A stretch of 57,849 bases of DNA, taken from the NCBI GenBank assembly GCA_947626285.1, contig CANQRR010000019.1:1-57849 (forward strand), given 5' to 3'. Below are positions 8,182-15,985 of the stretch, one piece after another (the stretch's first letter is position 1; every line of letters starts with the position of its first letter). Origin of the DNA: an uncultured Lachnospiraceae bacterium (GTDB taxonomy: Bacteria > Bacillota > Clostridia > Lachnospirales > Lachnospiraceae). The notes under the pieces are model-generated. The model was not told the DNA's origin. It saw only the letters and a program-made list of their open reading frames with translations, and ran no database searches. The translations under genes were made by a program, and so were the position numbers.

Positions 8182-10222
8182 TCGATTGAATGAATTTGAG
8201 CTGGACTGGGCGCAGGCCGCAGTCCGGTCGGAGTTGATTCCGACCGGAAAGATCAGGGGGAAGAAGATTCTGATCGTGGGATGTGAGGACACATTTGAGG
8301 CCGCGATCGGCTGGTCTTTCGCGGCGTGGAACGACGAGCGGAAAGCCGGGGTGCGCGTGGAACAGGCGCGCTGTGTTTTCTGCGAAGAGGGATTGCGGGG
8401 AACACAAAAAGAAACCGTGAGCGGACCGTTAGGAGAACAAGATGCTACGGGCGGGGCGGCAGAGCAACGATTTGAGATCACGCGCAGCTTCACGGATGAG
8501 ACATTTGCGCCGGAGGAGGCGGATGATATCATACTGACCGGTTTCTGCTGCCGCGAGACGAATGATACGGTGGCGGAGACGGTCGCCCGGATCGATGAAT
8601 TCCGGAAACTTGTGCGGGCGGTGGCTTCTCTGGATTGCGCGAGAGTCCTTCTCTTGTCCGACGGGCGGGTGTACGGACGGCTGGGGCATGGATTTGCCGC
8701 GTCCGAGTATGAGGCGGGAAAGACAGATCCCTGTGCGCCCGGATTTGAAGCGCAGTATCTTTTGCAGGCATTTGAGAATCTGTTTGTCACGGCGATGCGC
8801 GCGGCAAAGAGACCGTTCAATATCCTGCGGATCGGGTTGATCTATGGGGCGTGCGTTTCCATGAGAGGGAATCTTGCGACAGAGCTTGCGGCGAAAACTG
8901 CTTCGGGGGAGGAGATCTCTCTGACGCTTTCCCGGGAGAAAAGTTCTTACATCAGCATTCATGACGCACTGACGGCGATTCAGTTTGTGCTGACGAAGTG
9001 TCCGGAGAACAAGATCCTGAACGTCTCAGGACTGAATTCGGATGTGACGGACGGAGAGCTGGCGATGCTCCTCTACGACAATTTCCCGGAACAGTGCAGG
9101 CTGAGTTTGACATCCGGGACGCCGGAATGTTCGGAATTCGCTTCGCATAAATTGGAAGAACAGACCTGTGATGGCGATGCCTCCACAGAGAGCGCGGAGC
9201 GTGCGTCGGCTGATCCAGATGATCTTACGGAAGGAAATGCAGAGACCGGGCGGCGGCCCGGAATCTTCCTGAACACGCAGCTGATCCGGCATTACGGATT
9301 TGTTCCGTCCGTCTCACTGGAGGACGGCTTGATCATTCTGGTCAAGAGCCTGCAGAATACCGGAGAGGTGTTTATCTTTGACAATACCTACCTTGGCAAG
9401 CTGGAGAAGGTGCAGAAGATTCTGCTCGCGTACCTGCTGGAGATCGACCGCATCTGCAAAAAGCACAACATCAAGTATTTTCTGGCGGGCGGGACGCTGC
9501 TTGGCGCTATCCGGCATCACGGCTTTATCCCCTGGGACGACGACGCCGACGTGATGATGCTGCGCGAGGATTACGATCGTTTTCTGGAAGTGGCGAAGGA
9601 CGAGCTGCCGGAAAATATCTTTCTTCAGCTGCCGCACACGGAGAAGGGAAATTACAATCCGTTCACGAAACTGCGCATCGACAATACGATGTTCGCGACG
9701 GAGTTTACCGGGCATTTTCTGTGGATGCACAACGGCATCTTTTTCGATATTCTGGCGCACGACCGGACCGGAAAGCACAAGTGGTCGCAGAAGCTGCACC
9801 TGATGGCGACGATGCTGATGCGTTCGATCGTCTTTAACAAGTGGGGCGACACCGACATCGCGGGCGGCGGCGGACATCCGCTTGTCTGCAAGATTGTGGA
9901 CAAGGTGAAATACATTGTTCCGATGCGGTTCGCGCTCTGGGCGCAGAACCGTCTGCTGGAGTTTTATAAGAACCGTGATACGGGCTATCTGTACGACGGT
10001 ATGGGGCGCAACTTAAGCCGCGGGTCGTTCCCGGAGGAGTGGCTGAAAGAGGTCGTGTATGTGGACTTTGAGGGATACCAGTTCCCGGTGCCGAAGGAGT
10101 ATGACAAGTATTTGACCTACCTTTACGGCGATTATATGCAGATGATCCCGGTCAGCAGCCGCAGAACGAGCCACAGCATCGTGCTGATGGATTTGGGGGA
10201 ATATTCGGATTTTCATGTTTAG
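8168..10222 (+). CDS. SDR-like domain fused to a LicD family phosphotransferase
   Basis: A 684-residue fusion. The N-terminal half (about 1-330) resembles another SDR: a KKILIVGCEDTFEAAIGW first strand lacking the classical glycine motif, LLLSDGRVYGRLG, and NILRIGLIYGACVSMRGNL. The C-terminal part (about 420-684) is LicD: YFLAGGTLLGAIRHHGF followed by the IPWDDDADVMM metal-binding motif, and later a GIFFDILAHDR segment. LicD proteins transfer phosphocholine or related phospho-alcohols from CDP-activated donors to surface sugars, which fits the cytidylyltransferase upstream. The region between the domains (about 320-400) is low in recognisable structure. ATG 8168 was chosen over the GTG-region starts because the SDR strand begins soon after it. 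Confidence 0.85.
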   Translation: MLLRDRLNEFELDWAQAAVRSELIPTGKIRGKKILIVGCEDTFEAAIGWSFAAWNDERKAGVRVEQARCVFCEEGLRGTQKETVSGPLGEQDATGGAAEQRFEITRSFTDETFAPEEADDIILTGFCCRETNDTVAETVARIDEFRKLVRAVASLDCARVLLLSDGRVYGRLGHGFAASEYEAGKTDPCAPGFEAQYLLQAFENLFVTAMRAAKRPFNILRIGLIYGACVSMRGNLATELAAKTASGEEISLTLSREKSSYISIHDALTAIQFVLTKCPENKILNVSGLNSDVTDGELAMLLYDNFPEQCRLSLTSGTPECSEFASHKLEEQTCDGDASTESAERASADPDDLTEGNAETGRRPGIFLNTQLIRHYGFVPSVSLEDGLIILVKSLQNTGEVFIFDNTYLGKLEKVQKILLAYLLEIDRICKKHNIKYFLAGGTLLGAIRHHGFIPWDDDADVMMLREDYDRFLEVAKDELPENIFLQLPHTEKGNYNPFTKLRIDNTMFATEFTGHFLWMHNGIFFDILAHDRTGKHKWSQKLHLMATMLMRSIVFNKWGDTDIAGGGGHPLVCKIVDKVKYIVPMRFALWAQNRLLEFYKNRDTGYLYDGMGRNLSRGSFPEEWLKEVVYVDFEGYQFPVPKEYDKYLTYLYGDYMQMIPVSSRRTSHSIVLMDLGEYSDFHV

Positions 10223-10596
10223 TTTACTCTATCATAGCGGCGTCGGCTGTAATAGTCCACTGTCCGCCGATTGTCCTCTTACATCTGTCTGCCTGCGTCG
10301 GACTACGTCCGTCTCAGATCAGACATCTGTATCGGACATGTCGGAACAGTTGGACCACCACAGCCTTCCGCCGTATAGTGTATCGCAGCCGTAGACAGGA
10401 ACCGCAGGGATTTCCGGGGCTTTTCCGGCACAAACTGAAAAAAGAAAATCTTCCGTTTCCCAACGTGTATCTACAGTTTTGCCGGGAAAGTTCCCAGGAA
10501 GGGTACCGTGCGGTTCCGTCCGGATACATTATATAAAGTTCACTAAACATGGAAAACGGTCGCGTGCGGCTTGCCGCATAGAAAGGAAATAAGGAA
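10223..10596. other. Intergenic region without a supported gene
   Basis: About 370 bases separate the LicD fusion from the GT2 gene. I see no convincing reading frame. An AT-rich CATTATATAAAG at about 10529-10540 could be a -10 region for the GT2 gene, but no clear -35 accompanies it. A short perfect hairpin, TGCGG-CTTG-CCGCA, lies just before the GT2 ribosome binding site. Confidence 0.4.
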
Positions 10597-11640
10597 ATGC
10601 TTTCAGTAGTAATACCGGCGTACAATGAGGAGAAGATGATCGGGAAGGCTGCAACGAGGATCGGGCAGGTGCTCGCGGGGGCAGATATTCCGTATGAGAT
10701 CGTCTTTGTAAACGACGGTTCAAAGGATCAGACCTGGCAGGAGATTGAGAAGACCGCGGCGGCGGATTCGCACGTGGCGGCAATTTGCTTTTCGCGGAAT
10801 TTCGGCAAGGAGTCCGCGATGCTGGCGGGACTGGCCGGAGCGCTCGGCGACTGCTGCGCTGTGATGGATTGCGATCTTCAGCATCCGCCGGAGGCGCTGG
10901 TGGAGATGTACCGGCTCTGGGAGCAGGGATACGAAGTAATCGAGGGCGTGAAACGCACAAGGGGAAGAGAGAGCGTGATGCACCGTGCGAGCGCCGGACT
11001 TTTTTACAAGATCATTTCGAAAGCGGCGAAGATCGATATGTCGCGCGCCTCGGATTTCAAGCTGCTGGATCGACGCGCGGTGGACGCGCTGCTGTCGATG
11101 CCGGAGCGCAACACCTTTTTTCGTGCGCTGTCGTCGTGGATCGGTTTCCGCGCGACATCGGTGGAGTTTGACGTGCAGGAGCGCACAGAGGGAGAGTCCA
11201 AGTGGTCTACGTGGTCGCTTGTGAAGTACGCGGTCAAGAATATTGTCGCGTTTTCCGCTGTTCCGATGCAGTGCGTCACGGTGGCAGGCATGCTTGTGCT
11301 GCTGTTGGCGGTGGTGCTGGGTATCCAGTCGCTTGTGCGGTATTTCAGCGGACATGCGGTGGAAGGTTTTACCACGGTGATTCTGTTGGTTCTGATCATC
11401 GGGAGTTTTATCATGATCAGCTTGGGTATCATCGGTTACTATATCGCGAAGATCTACGAGGAAGTCAAAGGGCGTCCGCGGTACCTGATCTCTCGCAGGA
11501 TCGGACACATCGAGGCGGACGAGGACGATATCTACCGGATGGAGCAGAAAGAAGAGAAGAACGAAAGGGAGAGCGAGAAGAACGGGAAGAATGGGAAAAA
11601 TGAGAAGAATGAGAAGAATGGGAAAAACAGGCAAGGCTGA
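10597..11640 (+). CDS. Glycosyltransferase family 2 (DPM1/GtrB-like) with two C-terminal membrane helices
   Basis: A 347-residue membrane-anchored glycosyltransferase of the type that loads a sugar on undecaprenyl phosphate. The GT-A signatures are LSVVIPAYNEE at the start, EIVFVNDGSKDQTW and the DCDLQHPPE metal-binding region; SRASDFKLLDRRAV is also conserved. Two membrane helices follow at about 225-250 and 265-290, then EEVKGRPRYLI. AAAGGAAATAAGGAA precedes the start. The last 40 residues are an odd low-complexity tail of KNGKNEKN-type units encoded by short AAGAATGGG-like repeats. Family members in glycan loci usually provide a lipid-linked sugar for transfer outside the membrane. Confidence 0.9.
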   Translation: MLSVVIPAYNEEKMIGKAATRIGQVLAGADIPYEIVFVNDGSKDQTWQEIEKTAAADSHVAAICFSRNFGKESAMLAGLAGALGDCCAVMDCDLQHPPEALVEMYRLWEQGYEVIEGVKRTRGRESVMHRASAGLFYKIISKAAKIDMSRASDFKLLDRRAVDALLSMPERNTFFRALSSWIGFRATSVEFDVQERTEGESKWSTWSLVKYAVKNIVAFSAVPMQCVTVAGMLVLLLAVVLGIQSLVRYFSGHAVEGFTTVILLVLIIGSFIMISLGIIGYYIAKIYEEVKGRPRYLISRRIGHIEADEDDIYRMEQKEEKNERESEKNGKNGKNEKNEKNGKNRQG

Positions 11641-11807
11641 TGTGACCGCCAGGTTTAAAGAGGGTCGTCCTGCTGTGTAAAAAGCAGAATGCAGTGAAAG
11701 ATTCTGAAATATACTGTATCAAACCGCAGCCTCACGGCAGCCGGTCCGCACGATTTTTGGAAGCCGACCGGTATGGGAGTTTTGTGGGGCGAAGGGCAGG
11801 TACGGGT

Positions 11808-12725
11808 ATGAATTATATTTGGGCGGCAATGATACTGACCGGGATGGTCTATGGGATATTGACCGGGCATATTGAGGCAGTCTCCGACGCGGTGCTGGAT
11901 TCGTCGAAGGAGGCGGTCACATTGTGCGTCACGATGCTTGGGGTCATGGGACTTTGGATGGGATTAATGGAAATAGCGAAAGATGCGGGGCTGGTTCGCT
12001 CGATCTCGAGGCGGATCCAGCCCCTGATTCGTTTCCTGTTTCCGCGGATTCCGGAGGGACATCCGGCGAACGAACATATTACGATGAACTTTGTGGCAAA
12101 TTTTCTGGGCCTCGGCTGGGCGGCGACCCCGGCGGGCCTGAAGGCGATGGAGAGCCTGGCCGCGCTGGAGGAGGAGCGGAGAGCAGAGGCCGAAACAGAT
12201 CGGGGGACGGACGTAGCACAACAGATGGCGGATGCGGGACAGCCGTCGGACAGATATCAGATGGAGGATAAGAGCGCAAGCGCGCAAAAGAAAGAGGACA
12301 GGTACACCCGGAGGACAGCAGCGGAACGACAGGCTGCAAATACGATACAGGCGACGGACAGATACCGGGCGAGGGAAGAACACGTGAGGAAGACGGCAGC
12401 GGCACAGCGGGCGTCAGATGCGGCACAGCGGACAGAAAGAACAGCGCAGCAGGCGGCAGATGCGAAGCGCAGACGGAAAGTGCCTGCCGTACCCCGCGGC
12501 GTGGCGAGCAACGAGATGTGTACGTTTTTGATCCTGAATATTTCCTCCCTGCAGTTAATTCCCGTCAATGTCATCGCCTACCGCGCGCAGTATGGCAGTG
12601 TGAACCCCACGGCAATTGTTGGTCCGGGGATTGCGGCAACGGCGGTGAGTACATTGGTGGCGGTGGTGTTCTGCAAGGTGATGGACAAGATGCAAGATTC
12701 CATTAAATTAGATAAAATAAATTAA
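11808..12725 (+). CDS. spmA: Spore maturation protein A with a hydrophilic insert
   Basis: SpmA is a membrane protein of the nucleoside-recognition (Gate) family needed for full spore-core dehydration. The ends match the family: VTMLGVMGLWMGLMEIAKDA and NFLGLGWAATPAGLKAME in the first half, and LQLIPVNVIAYRAQYGS with a TAIVGPGIAATAVS block in the second. The usual length is about 200 residues, but this one has 305, because roughly residues 125-231 are an Ala/Arg/Gln/Glu-rich hydrophilic insert in the loop where SpmA normally runs straight from KAME to the TFL segment. spmB, the usual partner, is not beside it. A partial second copy of the 3' end lies at 22072-22194. The start at MNYIW is set by homology; its ribosome site is weak. 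Confidence 0.85.
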   Translation: MNYIWAAMILTGMVYGILTGHIEAVSDAVLDSSKEAVTLCVTMLGVMGLWMGLMEIAKDAGLVRSISRRIQPLIRFLFPRIPEGHPANEHITMNFVANFLGLGWAATPAGLKAMESLAALEEERRAEAETDRGTDVAQQMADAGQPSDRYQMEDKSASAQKKEDRYTRRTAAERQAANTIQATDRYRAREEHVRKTAAAQRASDAAQRTERTAQQAADAKRRRKVPAVPRGVASNEMCTFLILNISSLQLIPVNVIAYRAQYGSVNPTAIVGPGIAATAVSTLVAVVFCKVMDKMQDSIKLDKIN

Positions 12726-12730
12726 AACAG

Positions 12731-12788
12731 ATAAAAACTATTTAAATCGAATAAAAACTATTTAAATTTGGTAAAGATATGATATAAT
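12731..12788 (+). promoter_or_regulatory. Promoter region with a 20-bp tandem direct repeat upstream of the ATPase gene
   Basis: ATAAAAACTATTTAAAT occurs at 12731-12747 and again at 12751-12767, 20 bases apart, followed by a TATGATATAAT extended -10 (TATAAT at 12783-12788). Two identical boxes two helical turns apart just upstream of a -10 look like a regulator-binding site. No classical -35 is visible. Confidence 0.5.
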
Positions 12789-12817
12789 GGTTAAAAAATA
12801 TAGATTGGAGATTAAAG

Positions 12818-13990
12818 ATGTTAAAGGCAGAAGATATATTCAGACCAGGAGCATTTCCTGAGTACACATATGTATCAAGGACGTCGGCGAATTCTGGACT
12901 CACATATGAGTTTCGTTTAAATCAGGCAATTAAGGTGTCTGGATTTTTGACATCTTTGGTGGGGCCATCCAAAATGGGTAAAACAATATTATGTGAGAAA
13001 GTAATTGGATTAGAACATATTGTGGAAATATCAGGTGCGGATTTTGATGAGGGGACAGATTTCTGGAAGCTGGCAGCCGCAAAGGCCGGTCTGTCCTACG
13101 AAGGGCAGTTTACATCGGAAAAAGAGATTGCAGAGGCTGGAAGTAAATATTCTAAAAAGGAAACCTTTGTGCTGACTAAGGACAAGATAATCGATTATTA
13201 CAAAGAAAAAGAATTGGTGCTAGTCATTGATGATTTCCATTATGCACCGGAAGTGAAAAGAATGCAGATCGCTCAGCAGTTAAAAGACGCGATTCGCAGA
13301 GGATTTAAGACAATTGTCGTCTCTCTTCCGCATAGGGCAGATGAGGCTATTCGACAGAATGCAGATCTTTCCGGCAGGCTGAGCCTGATTAATATGGAGC
13401 CCTGGACAGTTAATGATTTGGAGCAGATAGCAAAAGTTGGGTTTGAACAATTAGGGATATCTATTAACACTTCAATCGCAAGCCAGATTGCGGTTGAAAG
13501 CTTAACGTCACCTCAATTAATGCAATATATTTGCTTAAATATCTGCACAATATTGGAGATGGACAAAAAAGGGTGTAATACTATCAAACGAGAAATTCTG
13601 GAAACGGCATATCGATATACGACTGCGAATTTTGAATACGGAGAAGTTATTTCCCTTATGAAAAAAGGCCCAAATACAAGGGGAAGATCAAGAAATAAAT
13701 TTCGTACAAAAGAAGGATACGAATATGATATATATGAATTGATCGTAAAATCGATTGCAGAAAATCCGCCGATTATGCAATTAGAATTCGAAGAGATAAA
13801 GGGCAGGATTTATAATCTACTTACCGATGACTTTGAAAAACCGAAACCTCAGGCTATAAAGGATGGTCTGGCAAAGCTTCAGGAGCTATTGAGTGGAAGG
13901 GAAGATATTTTTAGAGTGTTGGAATGGAAGGAAGGAGTTTTATATATATTAGATCCGTTATTTTTATTTTATTTACGCTGGGGGAGGTAA
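12818..13990 (+). CDS. AAA ATPase (archaeal-type ATPase_2-like) of an ATPase/nuclease pair
   Basis: A 390-residue P-loop ATPase with a Walker A GPSKMGKT near residues 49-56, a Walker B LVLVIDDFHY near 132-140, and a C-terminal winged-helix-like region ending VLYILDPLFLFYLRWGR, an ending typical of ATPase_2/STAND-like ATPases. GGAG precedes the ATG. The next gene starts 6 bases after its stop and encodes a putative PD-(D/E)XK nuclease, so the two probably work together; such pairs are common in defence islands. The base composition is much more AT-rich than the spmA and glycan genes to the left, a sign of transfer. Its exact role is not recognised. Confidence 0.7.
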   Translation: MLKAEDIFRPGAFPEYTYVSRTSANSGLTYEFRLNQAIKVSGFLTSLVGPSKMGKTILCEKVIGLEHIVEISGADFDEGTDFWKLAAAKAGLSYEGQFTSEKEIAEAGSKYSKKETFVLTKDKIIDYYKEKELVLVIDDFHYAPEVKRMQIAQQLKDAIRRGFKTIVVSLPHRADEAIRQNADLSGRLSLINMEPWTVNDLEQIAKVGFEQLGISINTSIASQIAVESLTSPQLMQYICLNICTILEMDKKGCNTIKREILETAYRYTTANFEYGEVISLMKKGPNTRGRSRNKFRTKEGYEYDIYELIVKSIAENPPIMQLEFEEIKGRIYNLLTDDFEKPKPQAIKDGLAKLQELLSGREDIFRVLEWKEGVLYILDPLFLFYLRWGR

Positions 13991-13996
13991 AGGTGA

Positions 13997-14623
13997 ATGT
14001 CGAAAGAAATCAGCGGTATACAGGAAGCGATAGAGAGAATTCAAGAATGCAGTTCCCCGGAGGCTTTCGACGATACGAAGCGCCAACTGGAAGAGTATAT
14101 GAAAAGAACAGGTATGGGAGCAGAATGCATATCGGAGCTGGAAAAACGTGCGTTTTATTATGTAAATGAATATTCAGAAAAGGATACGAGTCGGAGTATC
14201 AAGGCGGCAAAAGAACGTGTAATCCAATATGTTTATGAAAAAATGACTGAAAAACCCGGAGAAAATAATCTTTTATCTGTATTGGAAAATTACTATTATT
14301 TTCTGGAAAGTCTTTTGGAAAGGGAACCGGATAAAAGGGGCGGCATTCAAAAGAATCATTTAGATGCGATCAGAATCAAAAATGAATATGACGTTCAGTT
14401 TTTACTATATGCGTACTTAAAGCCTCTTTATCCTGAGGCACGGTTAGAAGTCAGCGAAGATACAGGCTATAGTACAGTTCGGACGGATATTTACATTGAG
14501 CCTGATAAAGCAATCGAGATAAAATGCAGTCGGGGAAATATGAAGGTGAAAAAGACTAACCAGGCTAATCAAATTATAAAAAGAGAAGGTACCAGCCAGA
14601 AGGGCAAATGGGTTATTATGTGA
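13997..14623 (+). CDS. Putative PD-(D/E)XK nuclease (DpnII/MboI-like), probably frameshifted at the C-terminus
   Basis: A 208-residue protein whose second half reads like a DpnII/MboI-type restriction-endonuclease fold: NEYDVQFLLYAYLKPLYPEA, then a VRTDIYI strand with the catalytic Asp, then AIEIKC supplying E-x-K. The N-terminal half is helical and unrecognised. The reading frame ends soon after the active site (KGKWVIM), shorter than expected for this fold. In another frame the same DNA encodes YQPEGQMGYYVIFVFA and stops at 14640, which looks like the missing last strand. A small indel near 14560-14590 therefore probably truncated the gene. It is preceded by the ATPase gene by 6 bases. Confidence 0.6.
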   Translation: MSKEISGIQEAIERIQECSSPEAFDDTKRQLEEYMKRTGMGAECISELEKRAFYYVNEYSEKDTSRSIKAAKERVIQYVYEKMTEKPGENNLLSVLENYYYFLESLLEREPDKRGGIQKNHLDAIRIKNEYDVQFLLYAYLKPLYPEARLEVSEDTGYSTVRTDIYIEPDKAIEIKCSRGNMKVKKTNQANQIIKREGTSQKGKWVIM

Positions 14624-14636
14624 TATTTGTTTTTGC

Positions 14637-14664
14637 TTGATTTGAGGCAAATGTGAGATATGAT
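14637..14664 (+). promoter_or_regulatory. Predicted promoter for the Wadjet operon
   Basis: TTGATT at 14637-14642 and TATGAT at 14659-14664 are separated by 16 bases, 57 bases before the jetD start codon. The -35 overlaps the alternative-frame stop of the upstream nuclease gene. Confidence 0.45.
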
Positions 14665-14720
14665 TTTAAAGAAGTATGCACCAGAAGATTGACCCAAAAT
14701 AGACGAAGGAGATTGGTCGG

Positions 14721-15929
14721 ATGGGACAAAAGAGTCAGACGGCATCTCGCAGGCAGATCACGCTGGGACAGTGGCTGATTGAAAAGACGGATACGGACAG
14801 TTGGCGTGCAGGGAAGGTGACAGGTTTTAAGCACCCGGAGGTGGATCAGGAGATGATAACTGCCGTCGGGAGAAAGAATTTGCTGGAACAGGCCGCCGCG
14901 CTGGAACGGGAGGGGCTGATTACGGTGGAATGGAAGGATGTCCGCACGGATATCCGGAGGATTCACTTTGACGTGAAGCAGATGGACAGGCTGTGTGAAC
15001 GGGAGGGCATTGAGAATCCGCGTCGCCGTCTGGAAAATGTGCGCAAGACTGTATGGAAATGGAGAGGGCGGACGCAAGCAGAGTGGCTGATTTCTTACTA
15101 CGACAATCTGCTTGGAAAGCTGGATGCCGGAAAACTGCCGCAAAACGCCGAGGACGAAGAGTTATTCTGCTGTCTGAATGCCATCGCAGGCCTGAAGCAG
15201 GACGTATGGAAACGCGTATTCAGCGCCCGGATCTTTCGGAATTCAAAGCATTTTGAGAATTTCTGCCAAAACAGAGTTCTCACGATATTAAGAAACTATT
15301 CGCCTCTTTGCCGCGAGGATATGGAGGATGTAGAGATACTGGCTGAGCACAGGATCATGACCTATTCTCAGACGCTCGAATGGAAGGGCGCGGTGGTCTA
15401 CCGTATTTTGGGAACGGACGGCACGGAGGAAAGCAGAGTGGATACCTCCGGGCAGATCTGGGGGACGATGCTGAATGCGCAGACTCTGAGTCATGCGCTT
15501 CCGGTGGCGGCGGAGCGCGTGCGGGAGGTAATTACCATTGAGAATAAGGCGAACTATGAGGCCATGGAATTTGCTCCCTCAAAGCTATATATTTATGCAC
15601 ACGGGTTCTTTTCCCCCAAGGAGCGTATTTTTTTGAATGAGCTGAGGCAGATCCTTCCGGTTGGCGTCTGTTACCGTCACTGGGGCGACATGGATTACGG
15701 TGGAATTCGCATTTTTCAATTTATCCGGCAGCACGTTTTCCCGGAGGCGATGCCGTTGCACATGGACCGGAAAACCTATGCGGCTGCTTTGCAGAGGGGA
15801 GCAGGGATCGCGCTGGAGGAGGAAAAACGTAAAAAACTGGAGCAGATGGACGCCGGGGCTCTGGAGGAACTGAAAGCCTGCATTTTGGAAAAGGGTATGG
15901 AGATTGAGCAGGAGATGCTGATGACGTGA
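14721..15929 (+). CDS. jetD: Wadjet system protein JetD (toprim-type nuclease subunit)
   Basis: JetD (DUF2220-type C-terminal domain) is the nuclease that cuts plasmid DNA after loop extrusion by the JetABC condensin. The 402-residue protein has a winged-helix-like N-terminal half and a toprim-like C-terminal half: ITIENKANYE (about 271-280) gives the toprim Glu, and HWGDMDYGGIRIF (about 320-332) gives the DxD metal site. AAGGAG precedes the ATG at 14721. It leads the operon jetD-jetA-jetB-jetC. The D-first order fits type II/III Wadjet systems better than the jetABCD order of type I, though I cannot fix the subtype by eye. Confidence 0.85.
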   Translation: MGQKSQTASRRQITLGQWLIEKTDTDSWRAGKVTGFKHPEVDQEMITAVGRKNLLEQAAALEREGLITVEWKDVRTDIRRIHFDVKQMDRLCEREGIENPRRRLENVRKTVWKWRGRTQAEWLISYYDNLLGKLDAGKLPQNAEDEELFCCLNAIAGLKQDVWKRVFSARIFRNSKHFENFCQNRVLTILRNYSPLCREDMEDVEILAEHRIMTYSQTLEWKGAVVYRILGTDGTEESRVDTSGQIWGTMLNAQTLSHALPVAAERVREVITIENKANYEAMEFAPSKLYIYAHGFFSPKERIFLNELRQILPVGVCYRHWGDMDYGGIRIFQFIRQHVFPEAMPLHMDRKTYAAALQRGAGIALEEEKRKKLEQMDAGALEELKACILEKGMEIEQEMLMT

Positions 15930-15985
15930 GAAAAATACAGCCAGGATGTCTTTATCTTGGGCAGGAGATTTGGGGAAGGTAGTAC

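Noticed and set aside
10223-10596. Antisense frames and scattered GTCCG/CGGAC palindromic words in the LicD-GT2 gap
   Set aside because: The words do not form one coherent structure or known site, and no frame shows protein-like composition.
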